A stretch of DNA of 64,000 nucleotides. It comes from Enterococcus_C asini_A (GTDB lineage Bacteria; Bacillota; Bacilli; Lactobacillales; Enterococcaceae). The notes beneath the pieces were generated by a model. The model was not told the DNA's origin. It worked only from the letters and a program-made list of their open reading frames with translations, and searched no databases. This document shows, in pieces, positions 17,348 through 25,417 of this stretch. The stretch is taken from the NCBI RefSeq assembly GCF_031928785.1, contig NZ_JARQAL010000001.1; one strand, given 5' to 3'. Every line of letters begins with the position of its first letter. Position 1 is the first letter of the stretch. Both the position numbers and the translations under genes were made by a program.

Positions 17348-18971
17348 TCCTTGGTGGAAAAAGGCGGTGGGCTATCAAGTTTATCCGCGCAGTTTTTATG
17401 ATAGCAACGGAGATGGTATTGGGGATTTGCAAGGCATTATTCAGAAACTGCCGTATATTCAAGCTTTGGGAGTGGATTTTATTTGGCTGAACCCCATTTA
17501 TACGTCTCCCAATGTGGATAACGGCTACGATATTTCTGATTACCAAGGGATTCAAGCAGAATACGGCACGATGGCAGATTTTCATGAACTATTAGCCCAA
17601 GCCCATCAGCGAGGTTTAAAGGTGATTTTGGATTTGGTGGTTAATCATACCAGTGATCAACATCCGTGGTTTCTAGAAGCAAAGTCTAGTAAAGATAATC
17701 CTTATCGCCATTACTATCACTGGCAAAAAGCTTCAGAGACGAAAGCGCCTAATCAATGGCAAAGCTTTTTTGGAGGTTCTACTTGGACCTATGACAAAGC
17801 CAGTCAGGAGAGTTATTTCCACGTTTTCGCTCCAGAACAACCAGATTTGAATTGGGTAAATGAAAAGGTTCGCCAAGAGATTTATCAGATGATTGAGTGG
17901 TGGTTGGAATTAGGGATTGATGGGTTTCGTCTAGATGCCATTAGCCATATCCAAAAAGCGGAATGGAACTTTCAACTTACGGACAATCCTTGGGCGCCTT
18001 TTATGAATGTAGCAGGAATTGATGCTTATATGGTAGAACTGCAAGCAATTTTTGAAAAGCATCAATCTATGACTGTAGGCGAGGCCAGTGGGGTTTCCAG
18101 TCGTAAAGCGGTGAATTGGACCCAGGATAGTGGTTATCTGGATATGATTTTTGAACTGGAACACAATGTACGAGAAGGACTGCCGGGCGCTGAGCGCATA
18201 AACGTACTAGGTTTTAAAAAGGTCTTGGCTCGCTGGCAAAAGGATTTAGAGTGGTCTGGTTGGAATGCTCTTTATGTGGAAAACCATGACAATCCTCGGA
18301 TTAATTCAATTCTCGGCAATGAAACTGTTCAGTCGGCTAAAGCCATTGCCTTGTGCTATTTGTTGTTAAAAGGAACCCCTTTTATTTACCAAGGACAAGA
18401 ATTGGGCATGATAAATTTTCCTTTTGCTTCCATTGATCAAGTAGATGCGAAAGATTCTCACAACCAGTATTGCTTATTATTAGATAAAGGAGTTGCTCCA
18501 GAGAAAGCATTAAAAATAACGACTCACTGGACTCGGGACCATGCTCGAACCCCGATGCAGTGGAATGCTACTGAAAATGCGGGTTTTACTAAAGGCAGAC
18601 CATGGCTTGAAGTAAATCCTAATTACCAAAGAATCAATCAAGAAAAAGAAGTGGAAGATGGGCGCTCTATTTTGAACTTCTATCAAGAGTTGATTGCCTT
18701 TCGGAAAGCCCATGACACTTTTGTTACTGGGAGTTTTGATTTAGTGGCCAAAAATGATCCTGAAATATTCGCCTATACTCGAGCCGATGAAAAACAAACC
18801 TTTCTCATTATGGTGAATCTCAGTGATAAACGACGAGTACTTACTATGAAAAAAATTTTTCTCCAACAAAAATATCAGTATGTTTTTGGAAATAGGACTG
18901 AAAAAGAAATTACACAGAATATGGTTTTTGAATCATTTGAGGCTGTAGTATTTCGAAGGATGATGAAATAA
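17334..18971 (+). CDS. GH13_31 alpha-glucosidase, alpha-1,4-type (maltase-like)
   Basis: A 545-residue paralogue of the preceding gene. Nucleophile Asp201 in GFRLDAISHI, acid/base Glu250 in VGEASG, Asp in ENHDNPR. The residue after the nucleophile is Ala202, the state linked in GH13_31 to alpha-1,4 activity, in contrast to Val in the upstream copy. The ATG at 17334 has GTGGAGG 6 bases upstream, inside the end of the previous gene, giving a 14-base overlap; an earlier in-frame start at 17310 has no ribosome site. A terminator ends the operon. Confidence 0.85.
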   Translation: MTANNPWWKKAVGYQVYPRSFYDSNGDGIGDLQGIIQKLPYIQALGVDFIWLNPIYTSPNVDNGYDISDYQGIQAEYGTMADFHELLAQAHQRGLKVILDLVVNHTSDQHPWFLEAKSSKDNPYRHYYHWQKASETKAPNQWQSFFGGSTWTYDKASQESYFHVFAPEQPDLNWVNEKVRQEIYQMIEWWLELGIDGFRLDAISHIQKAEWNFQLTDNPWAPFMNVAGIDAYMVELQAIFEKHQSMTVGEASGVSSRKAVNWTQDSGYLDMIFELEHNVREGLPGAERINVLGFKKVLARWQKDLEWSGWNALYVENHDNPRINSILGNETVQSAKAIALCYLLLKGTPFIYQGQELGMINFPFASIDQVDAKDSHNQYCLLLDKGVAPEKALKITTHWTRDHARTPMQWNATENAGFTKGRPWLEVNPNYQRINQEKEVEDGRSILNFYQELIAFRKAHDTFVTGSFDLVAKNDPEIFAYTRADEKQTFLIMVNLSDKRRVLTMKKIFLQQKYQYVFGNRTEKEITQNMVFESFEAVVFRRMMK

Positions 18972-18975
18972 GGAC

Positions 18976-19010
18976 AAAGCTTTCTTGTAATTTTACGAGA
19001 AAGCTTTTTT
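18976..19010 (+). terminator. Terminator of the GH13 operon
   Basis: 14-bp stem AAAGCTTTCTTGTAA/TTTACGAGAAAGCTTT with one G-T pair, then a run of six T. Confidence 0.9.
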
Positions 19011-19070
19011 GCTAGGGGATTTTTGTGCTTATCCCTTATACTAAAGGTGCAGTTATAAGGAGTGAAAGCA

Positions 19071-20006
19071 ATGGAGAAAAAATCAGCGGGTATGGGTGCT
19101 GTAATTGCCGCATTAGCTGCTAATATTTTAGTAGCAATTAGTAAGTTTATCGGTTATTTGTTCAGTGGCAGTTCTGCCATGTTAAATGAATCGATTCATA
19201 GTGTAGTGGATTGTGGCAATCAGGCGTTACTTTTAGTCGGGAACAAGCGAGCGACTCGCAGTCGCAGTGAATTGCATCAGTTTGGTGAAGGCCGGGCCAA
19301 GTATTTCTTTAGTACCATTGTGGCTACTATGCTCTTTTTTGGTGGTGGTGCTTTAGGGGTGATGGAAGCCATGGAAAAATTGCTTCACCCGGCTCATGAA
19401 GTGGGCAATCACTGGCTCGTAATTGGTATTTTGCTGTTTGGCATGGTGGTGGAAGGCAGTTCTTTGCGGGTGGCTTTTAAAGAAATTCGAGAATTAAATA
19501 CAGAGAAACTTTCCTTACTAGCGTTTTTAAAGGAAAGTCGTCACAGTGAAATCTTGATTATCTTTACCGAAGACTTTTGTGCGGTAGTAGGTTTGTTAGT
19601 GGCCCTTTTTGGCACGATTTTAACCATGGTTACCGGCAATGCCTTTTTCGATGCGTTTAGTGGTTTATTGATTGGCTTATTGTTGATGCTGGCAGCTTTG
19701 TTTTTAGCCCGAGAATTTTACAGCTTGATTGTAGGGGAAAGTGTGACGGCAGGAGATTTAGCAAAAATCAGAGCAGCTTTTGTGCGACCAGAAGTTAAAC
19801 AACTGCTAGACTTAAAGACGTTGCATTTATCTGCTGACGAAGTGATGATTGCTGCTAAAATTGATCTGGTGGACAAGGAAGAAGGGGCTGCTTATCGAAT
19901 TATTAATGAAATTGAAGCAAAAATCCGCAAACAATTAGCGGATAAACGGGCTTATATTTACATTGAAGTCGATGAGTATCAAGCGGATTATAAACCCCAT
20001 AAATAA
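19071..20006 (+). CDS. Cation diffusion facilitator (CDF) family efflux protein
   Basis: A 311-residue membrane protein with about six helices and a cytoplasmic C-terminal domain, expected to exchange a divalent metal (Zn, Mn, Fe or Co) for protons. NESIHSVVDCGNQ in helix 2 is the family's metal-site region, with an Asn where many members have Asp. A second acidic site lies in FTEDFCAVVGL. The ATG at 19071 has TAAGGAG 8 bases upstream; the in-frame GTG at 19062 overlaps that site. The metal is not determinable from sequence. Confidence 0.8.
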   Translation: MEKKSAGMGAVIAALAANILVAISKFIGYLFSGSSAMLNESIHSVVDCGNQALLLVGNKRATRSRSELHQFGEGRAKYFFSTIVATMLFFGGGALGVMEAMEKLLHPAHEVGNHWLVIGILLFGMVVEGSSLRVAFKEIRELNTEKLSLLAFLKESRHSEILIIFTEDFCAVVGLLVALFGTILTMVTGNAFFDAFSGLLIGLLLMLAALFLAREFYSLIVGESVTAGDLAKIRAAFVRPEVKQLLDLKTLHLSADEVMIAAKIDLVDKEEGAAYRIINEIEAKIRKQLADKRAYIYIEVDEYQADYKPHK

Positions 20007-20122
20007 CACTTCTGTTCAGAGATTTCCTTGATTTGACCAAGAAATCCACGGTAAAAGGTAGCGTATTTGCTAGGCTTTTGCTAAAATGGACGAGGACTAT
20101 TGAATAGGAAAGAAGGAGTAAC

Positions 20123-20686
20123 ATGATTTCAGCAAGTGATTTGCGTGCCGGGATGACATTCATCCAAGACGGAAAATTGATTAAAGTACTCGATGCGAGC
20201 CACCATAAACCAGGTAAAGGGAATACCGTAATGCGTATGAAATTACGGGATGTACGGACTGGGGCAACTTATGATACAACGTTAAGACCCGATGAAAAAT
20301 TCGAAAAAGCGCACATTGATACTAAAAATGTGCAATATCTTTACACCATGGATGACATGGGCTTCTTTATGGATACAGAAACTTACGAACAATACGAATT
20401 TCCTTTGGAGACCATTGCTGACGAAATGAAATACATTTTGGAAAATATGGAAGTAAAAATTCAATTTTACGGTAGCGAAGTGATTGGTGTGCAATTGCCA
20501 TCTACTGTGGTATTGCGTGTTGTGGAAACTCAACCATCGATTAAAGGTGCAACCGTAACAGGTTCTGGTAAACCTGCTACAATGGAAACTGGTTTGGTAG
20601 TAAACGTGCCAGACTTTATCGAAGTGGATGAACTCTTAGAAGTCAACACTGCTGAAGGTACTTACGTAAAACGAGCAGGTAAATAA
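20123..20686 (+). CDS. efp: Translation elongation factor P
   Basis: 187 residues. EF-P binds ribosomes stalled on polyproline stretches and promotes peptide bond formation. Seen: N-terminal KOW-like domain MISASDLRAGMTF, the tip loop HHKPGKGN with Lys32 at the tip, and the C-terminal OB domains ending VPDFIEVDELLEVNTAEGTY. A lysine tip fits the Firmicute type. AGAAGGAG precedes the ATG. It is a single gene between the CDF protein and a strong terminator. Confidence 0.95.
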   Translation: MISASDLRAGMTFIQDGKLIKVLDASHHKPGKGNTVMRMKLRDVRTGATYDTTLRPDEKFEKAHIDTKNVQYLYTMDDMGFFMDTETYEQYEFPLETIADEMKYILENMEVKIQFYGSEVIGVQLPSTVVLRVVETQPSIKGATVTGSGKPATMETGLVVNVPDFIEVDELLEVNTAEGTYVKRAGK

Positions 20687-20694
20687 TTCAATTT

Positions 20695-20738
20695 AAAAAG
20701 CGGAAAATCCTGATTCATTCGGGATTTTCCGCTTTTTT
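20695..20738 (+). terminator. Terminator after efp
   Basis: Long stem AAAAAGCGGAAAATCC/GGATTTTCCGCTTTTT extended by TGA/TCG, loop TTCAT, T-run. It lies between convergent efp and the CLC gene. Confidence 0.9.
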
Positions 20739-20792
20739 ACGATCTTGATCTAACTATGTTGGGCCTTGTGAGTTTACTCAGTCTTTCTTAGT

Positions 20793-21980
20793 TTAAAAAT
20801 GTTTTTGTAAGGAATAAATCGTTTGTCCGCGACTGAAGACAGCCGCTACAGCACAGACAATAAAGAAGTAGGGCAAGTATTCAAAACCAAAAACTTCACC
20901 ACCGATAAAGATTGGTGCCAATAACGTACTAGTGGCGCTGCCAAAGACAGCCGCATAGCCTAGGGCAGCTACTAAGACTAAAGGCAAACCAAGAAGCTGA
21001 GCTAAAATGATGCCTAAAGTCGCGCCAATGGTGAACAAAGGGGTAACTTCACCGCCTAAAAAGCCTACGCTAATAGTTAAAACAGTTAACAATAATTTAA
21101 AGAGCCAATCATAGAGGTAAATCTTTTCTCCGGCAAAACTCATATCAATAAGATTGGTGCCTAGACCAGCGTATCTTCCTTGATAAAGAGCAATCATTAA
21201 AATTGTCACCAAGACGCCACCGATTCCAATTCGTTTTACGGGATCGGGAATCCGATTTTGGAAGAAAGCTTTGCCCCAACTTAACAGTTTGGCAAATAAT
21301 GCACCGGCTAGGCCAAAGAGCACCCCTAGAAGCAGTAATTGTAAAAATAAAGTCAAAGTCAAGTTTACCGGAACCTTTAAGGCAAAACTAAATTTTTCTA
21401 AACCTAGTAAGTGGGAAACGTTACTGGCAATAAAAGAGGCTAATAAGGAATTGAGTAGGGCTTGGTATTTTAAGCGGCCTACCACTAATAATTCCAAGGC
21501 AAAAAAAGTGGCGGCAATGGGAGTTTGAAAAAGTCCGGCAAATCCTGCGGCCATACCAATGACGATTAAATCACTAGCATGTTCTTCTAAGTGAAACTTG
21601 CGTCCAAACCAGTTGGCCACCGTAGCCCCTAATTGGACAGCGACTCCTTCTCGGCCTACACTGCCACCAAACAAGTGGGACAACCAAGTACCGCTCATGA
21701 CAAAGGGAATTAGGCGTAGTGGGATTTCATCGTCATCTTCATGACCTACTAAGAAGACTTGACTCATTCCCCCCAGACTTTTGCCACCATATTTTTGGTA
21801 GAGAGCGGTAAAAAGCATTCCTGCAATGGCTAGAAAAGGAATCAAATAGAAAAAATGTTGGCTACGAAAGTCCGTCACCAAGAGCAGTACACGACCAAAA
21901 AGGGCATCTAAACCGCCAGTGATGAGACCAATCAGGAGACTGAGAACGAGTAATAGGATTTTTTTTCGGGTAATTTTCAT
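20793..21980 (-). CDS. CLC family anion transporter, fluoride/proton antiporter (CLC-F) like
   Basis: A 395-residue CLC membrane protein with about ten or more helices. The gating-glutamate region reads GGSVGREGVAVQLG. The canonical chloride motif GSGIP is absent; the equivalent place reads SLGGMSQVFLVGHE. The intervening IPLRLIPFVMSGTWLSHLFG run resembles CLC-F fluoride exporters more than chloride CLCs. It also lacks a C-terminal CBS domain. I see no clear fluoride riboswitch upstream, so the fluoride assignment is an inference from the motifs. GAGG lies 8 bases before the ATG. Confidence 0.7.
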   Translation of the reverse strand: MKITRKKILLLVLSLLIGLITGGLDALFGRVLLLVTDFRSQHFFYLIPFLAIAGMLFTALYQKYGGKSLGGMSQVFLVGHEDDDEIPLRLIPFVMSGTWLSHLFGGSVGREGVAVQLGATVANWFGRKFHLEEHASDLIVIGMAAGFAGLFQTPIAATFFALELLVVGRLKYQALLNSLLASFIASNVSHLLGLEKFSFALKVPVNLTLTLFLQLLLLGVLFGLAGALFAKLLSWGKAFFQNRIPDPVKRIGIGGVLVTILMIALYQGRYAGLGTNLIDMSFAGEKIYLYDWLFKLLLTVLTISVGFLGGEVTPLFTIGATLGIILAQLLGLPLVLVAALGYAAVFGSATSTLLAPIFIGGEVFGFEYLPYFFIVCAVAAVFSRGQTIYSLQKHF

Positions 21981-22045
21981 AGGAGAACCTCGCTTCTGAT
22001 AATTTTATGGTAGAAATTGTTGTTATGTAAAATAAGAAAGGTGCA

Positions 22046-22152
22046 ACGAACTCGTTTAGCTTTCAAGAATTAAGAAGAAACCAACACCTGATCTCTTTAC
22101 CAAGAAGAAGTTTTGACTTAATTTTGAGAAGAGCTAGTTCGTGAAGCTAAAC
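22046..22152. repeat. Interlocking inverted repeats upstream of the CLC gene
   Basis: Left arms ACGAACT (22046-22052), GTTTAGCTT (22054-22062) and CAAGAATTAAG (22064-22074). Right arms CTTAATTTTG (22117-22126), AGTTCGT (22136-22142) and AAGCTAAAC (22144-22152). The outer two pairs cross each other, so they describe two alternative folds or a pseudoknot, not one hairpin. It occupies most of the gap between the CLC gene and the terminator of yazA. Confidence 0.5.
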
Positions 22153-22161
22153 ATAGTCTAC

Positions 22162-22201
22162 AAAAAAATGACTCCTGCCCAAAAAAGAGGCAGAAGTCAT
22201 T
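22162..22201 (-). terminator. Terminator of the yabB-yazA operon
   Basis: On the minus strand, stem AATGACTTCTGCC/GGCAGGAGTCATT with one mismatch, followed by a run of seven T. Confidence 0.85.
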
Positions 22202-22287
22202 AGCAATTTCATTGCGGTTTCAGTAAATACTGAGGGAGACATCATTCCCAGATAACAAAGAAAGTATCTAATAAGCTGGCATGTTTG

Positions 22288-22593
22288 TCAAGAAATTTTC
22301 TTTGGATTTTCATCAGGTGCGCAATTTTTTGCAAGATGATCCACTAAATAGCGCTCTTTTTGACGGCGAGTTAGTTTTTTGAAAGCAGCTTCGGCTCGGG
22401 TGGCGTCTACACGATTAGTAAAATGTTCTGCGTGAATCATCTTTAAGGGACGACGGCTGGCAGGATGGGTGTATTTGGCGCCAGTGCCGGAATTGTGTTC
22501 ATTAAGACGCCGGACTAAATCAGTAGTATAGCCACCATAAAAGCTGTTGTCTTTACAATGAAGCACATAAAAGTAATGATCACTGGCGGCCAT
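22288..22593 (-). CDS. yazA: GIY-YIG nuclease-fold protein (UPF0213/YazA)
   Basis: 101 residues with the GIY-YIG core: HYFYVLHCKDNSFYGGYTTDLVRRL (in two parts, YVL and YGG), then the catalytic Arg in that helix and a downstream Glu. The UPF0213 family sits next to yabB in Bacillus and other Firmicutes; its substrate is not known. AAGGAG lies 8 bases before the ATG at 22593. The start overlaps the end of the methyltransferase gene by 14 bases. Confidence 0.85.
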   Translation of the reverse strand: MAASDHYFYVLHCKDNSFYGGYTTDLVRRLNEHNSGTGAKYTHPASRRPLKMIHAEHFTNRVDATRAEAAFKKLTRRQKERYLVDHLAKNCAPDENPKKIS

Positions 22594-23320
22594 AAAGCAT
22601 CTCCTTAATGGCTGAAGTGTATTTGCCATCAGTGCCATAAGTCACTAGCGGTGGGGCAACTTTAAAGCCTTCTGTTTTGCCATCTTTTATTCCTTCAATT
22701 AACAAAATATTGGCGTCTTTGCCAGCTTTTGGGTAAACGAATTGGACGCGTTTCGGTGCAATTCGATAAGTTTGCATCAATTCTAGAATCTCTAAAAAGC
22801 GCTCGGGACGATGGACCATGGCAAAACGACCATTCATCTTTAACAATTGGCTAGCTGTTTTTAAAACATCTGTCAAACTAGCGTGAATTTCGTGGCGGGC
22901 AATGGCCAAGTGAGGATTAGGATTTTTACTATTGGTGGGTAAGTCCTTGAAATAAGGGGGGTTACACAACAATAAATCCACAGAATCTGCTGGGACTGCT
23001 TGAAGGCTGTGTTTTAAGTCCAGATTGTGCACCGTAATTTGCTCTTCCCGCTGATTTAAAGCCACACTGCGCTTGGCCATATCCGCTAAACGCTCTTGGA
23101 GTTCAATCATCTCGATCTGTCCTTGGGTTTTACCGGCGATAAAAAGGCCCACTGCGCCGTTGCCAGCGCAAAGATCAACAATTTTCCCTCGTTTAGGAAT
23201 GCGGGGGAAATTTGCCAATAGGACCGCATCCAAAGAAAAAGAAAAGACATCCGGGCTTTGGATGATTTTTATGCCTTCTGCGTATAATTGATCAATGCGT
23301 TCACCAGGAAGTAAATTCAC
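22580..23320 (-). CDS. yabB: tRNA1(Val) (adenine-N6)-methyltransferase family (YabB/TrmN6)
   Basis: 246 residues of a class I SAM methyltransferase. The SAM-binding motif VDLCAGNGAVGLF lies near residues 48-60, and the adenine-N6 catalytic motif NPPY at 120-123. The N-terminus INQ..SFSLDAVLLANF is typical of TrmN6/YabB. It would methylate an adenine next to the anticodon of tRNA-Val. GGAGGCGG precedes the ATG. First gene of the operon with yazA. Confidence 0.85.
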   Translation of the reverse strand: MNLLPGERIDQLYAEGIKIIQSPDVFSFSLDAVLLANFPRIPKRGKIVDLCAGNGAVGLFIAGKTQGQIEMIELQERLADMAKRSVALNQREEQITVHNLDLKHSLQAVPADSVDLLLCNPPYFKDLPTNSKNPNPHLAIARHEIHASLTDVLKTASQLLKMNGRFAMVHRPERFLEILELMQTYRIAPKRVQFVYPKAGKDANILLIEGIKDGKTEGFKVAPPLVTYGTDGKYTSAIKEMLYGRQ

Positions 23321-23501
23321 AGGTCCGCCTCCTAATTTTGTAGTTTTGGTTAGGTTTTAAGTGGTTAAGCGTACATTTTCAGCAAGTTGTATTATACTAT
23401 TGAAGGTCAAGAGAAGCAAAAGAGAAAAATTACTTGTCACTGGCTGAAAATTTTTGCATACTAGAATCAGTTGTGTAGATGAATGTAGGAAGGAAGATCA
23501 C

Positions 23502-24119
23502 ATGTTTTATTCGTTTATTCGAGGACTGGTCAGAGGACTGCTCTTCTTGTTAAATGGACGAGCGGATTATCAAAATCGTCAAGCACTCCCCGAAAACACT
23601 AATTATATTTTAGTTGCCCCCCATAGAACGTGGTGGGACCCTTTGTACATGGCTTTAGGGGCTTCCCCGAAAAAGTTTTCTTTTATGGCCAAAGAAGAAC
23701 TGTTTAAAAATCCCATTTTGCGTTTTATCTTAACTCACTGTAACGCATTTCCTGTGGATCGAAAAAATCCTGGACCCAGTGCGGTGAAAACGCCGATTAA
23801 GTTATTGAAAAACACGGACTTGAGTTTGATCATGTTTCCTAGTGGTACCCGTCATTCTTCCGAGTTAAAAGGTGGTATGTCTTTAATTGCCAAAATGGCG
23901 AAAGTACCCATTGTCCCTTGTGTGTATCAAGGCCCTGTGACTTTTAAAGGGTTACTGGCCAGAAAAAAAGTGGTAACGCGTTTTGGTGAGCCTATTGATA
24001 TTTCCGACATTAAAAAAATGGACAAAGAGGGCTTAGCAGAAGTTGAGCGTCGCATTCAAAGCGCTTTTGATACTTTGGATAAAGAGATCGATCCGGGTTT
24101 TACTTATCAAGCAAAATAA
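23502..24119 (+). CDS. 1-acyl-glycerol-3-phosphate acyltransferase family protein (PlsC-like)
   Basis: 205 residues. The H-x4-D acyltransferase motif reads HRTWWD and the second conserved block reads FPSGTRHSSELKGG. Both fit PlsC-type enzymes that acylate lysophosphatidate on the inner face of the membrane; an N-terminal hydrophobic segment (FIRGLVRGLLFLL) would anchor it. I start at ATG 23502, which has AGGAAGG 8 bases upstream; the longer frame from 23454 has none. A terminator follows directly. Confidence 0.82.
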   Translation: MFYSFIRGLVRGLLFLLNGRADYQNRQALPENTNYILVAPHRTWWDPLYMALGASPKKFSFMAKEELFKNPILRFILTHCNAFPVDRKNPGPSAVKTPIKLLKNTDLSLIMFPSGTRHSSELKGGMSLIAKMAKVPIVPCVYQGPVTFKGLLARKKVVTRFGEPIDISDIKKMDKEGLAEVERRIQSAFDTLDKEIDPGFTYQAK

Positions 24120-24125
24120 GAACAG

Positions 24126-24157
24126 ACGGTGCCTTTTGAAATGGAGGTGCCGTTTTT
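24126..24157 (+). terminator. Terminator after the acyltransferase gene
   Basis: Stem ACGGTGCC/GGTGCCGT, 12-base loop, five T. Confidence 0.85.
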
Positions 24158-24253
24158 ATTTTAGATTGATCAATTCATAGAACACAATCCCGCTGCTTTC
24201 TATCTTCTGAGCTGTTTCTTGCTGCAACTGACCTCAACTTAATTGCGAAAAAG

Positions 24254-24262
24254 TGATATAAT
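24254..24262 (+). promoter_or_regulatory. Extended -10 promoter of sbcDC
   Basis: TGATATAAT, an extended -10 with a perfect TATAAT at 24257-24262. TCAACT is 17 bases upstream as a weak -35. Confidence 0.6.
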
Positions 24263-24296
24263 GGCGAGAAGGAGTTTTTTTGAAAGGACTGACAAG

Positions 24297-25406
24297 ATGC
24301 GCTTTTTACATACAGCAGATTGGCATGTGGGCAAGAAATTTAACGGCTATGATCTATTAGCCGATCAAGATAAAATTTTGGACCAGATTATTGAGCTGGC
24401 CATAAGTGAAAAAGTCGATGCGGTGGTGTTGGCAGGCGATCTCTATGATCGAGGAGTCCCCCCTACTGAAGCGGTGGCTTTGCTGAATCAGAAAATTTGT
24501 TCTTTGAATTTAGAAGCGAAAATTCCTTTATTGGCGATTTCTGGTAACCATGACAGCGGAGTACGCTTGGAAGTGGGCAGTCCTTGGTTTAGTCAGACGA
24601 ACTATCACTTACATACTCGGATGGAACAAGCTTTTACTCCGGTGGTTATCGATGACACCCAGTTCTTTTTACTGCCTTATTTTGAACCCATTGCAGCTCG
24701 TTTGTATTTTGAAACAGACGTAAAAAATATTGCTGAGGCTATGGTTTTAGTGATTGATAAAATCAAAAGCGCCTTTGATCCTGCTTTACGCCATGTGTTA
24801 GTGACTCATTTTTTTGTGGCGGGCTCCATGCGTAGTGATTCAGAGACCAAAGTAGAAGTTGGAGGCTTAGACAGCATTCCTTCAGAGTTGTTGACGGATT
24901 TTGATTATGTTGCTTTAGGCCATCTTCATGGAAAAAATGCCATCAAGCATCCCAAAATTCAATACAGTGGTTCTCCGTTAAAATTTTCCTTATCTGAGGT
25001 CAATCAAGAAAAAGGCGTCTTTATTGTGGATACTACAGCAAACAAACGACATTTTTTACCCTTAGTGCCTGAGCATGAGGTACGAGTGTTAAAGGCTTCT
25101 TATGAGGAATTGCTTGATCCGGCTTTTTATCAAAATCAGCAACGAGAGGATTTTTTACAAATTCAATTAACGAATCGGGGAATTATTCCCAATTTAATGA
25201 ATACTTTAAGAGAAATTTATCCTCGGATTTTAGGCTTGGAACGCGTAGCAGGAGTGAACAGACAACAAGTTGCCACAACCCTTCGTAAAACGCAATCACC
25301 GGAAGAATTAATGGGAACTTTTTTTGAAGAGATGACTGGTGAGAAATTAACCAAGAGACAAACAGAATGGCTTAATGAAAGTCTAAGTTCCCAAAATCAA
25401 GAATAG
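24297..25406 (+). CDS. sbcD: Exonuclease subunit SbcD (Mre11-like nuclease)
   Basis: 369 residues, the nuclease half of the SbcCD complex, which cuts hairpins and protein-blocked DNA ends. Metallophosphoesterase motifs are clear: HTADWHVG at 5-12, GDLYDRG, GNHDSG, and a late HxH in GHLHG. I start at ATG 24297 with AAAGGA 9 bases before it; the frame opens earlier at 24243, over the promoter. The sbcC gene follows after 11 bases. Confidence 0.92.
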   Translation: MRFLHTADWHVGKKFNGYDLLADQDKILDQIIELAISEKVDAVVLAGDLYDRGVPPTEAVALLNQKICSLNLEAKIPLLAISGNHDSGVRLEVGSPWFSQTNYHLHTRMEQAFTPVVIDDTQFFLLPYFEPIAARLYFETDVKNIAEAMVLVIDKIKSAFDPALRHVLVTHFFVAGSMRSDSETKVEVGGLDSIPSELLTDFDYVALGHLHGKNAIKHPKIQYSGSPLKFSLSEVNQEKGVFIVDTTANKRHFLPLVPEHEVRVLKASYEELLDPAFYQNQQREDFLQIQLTNRGIIPNLMNTLREIYPRILGLERVAGVNRQQVATTLRKTQSPEELMGTFFEEMTGEKLTKRQTEWLNESLSSQNQE

Positions 25407-25417
25407 GAGGTAGGGTC

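Noticed and set aside
21981..22045. Fluoride riboswitch before the CLC gene
   Set aside because: The bases upstream do not show the conserved paired and unpaired pattern of the crcB motif.
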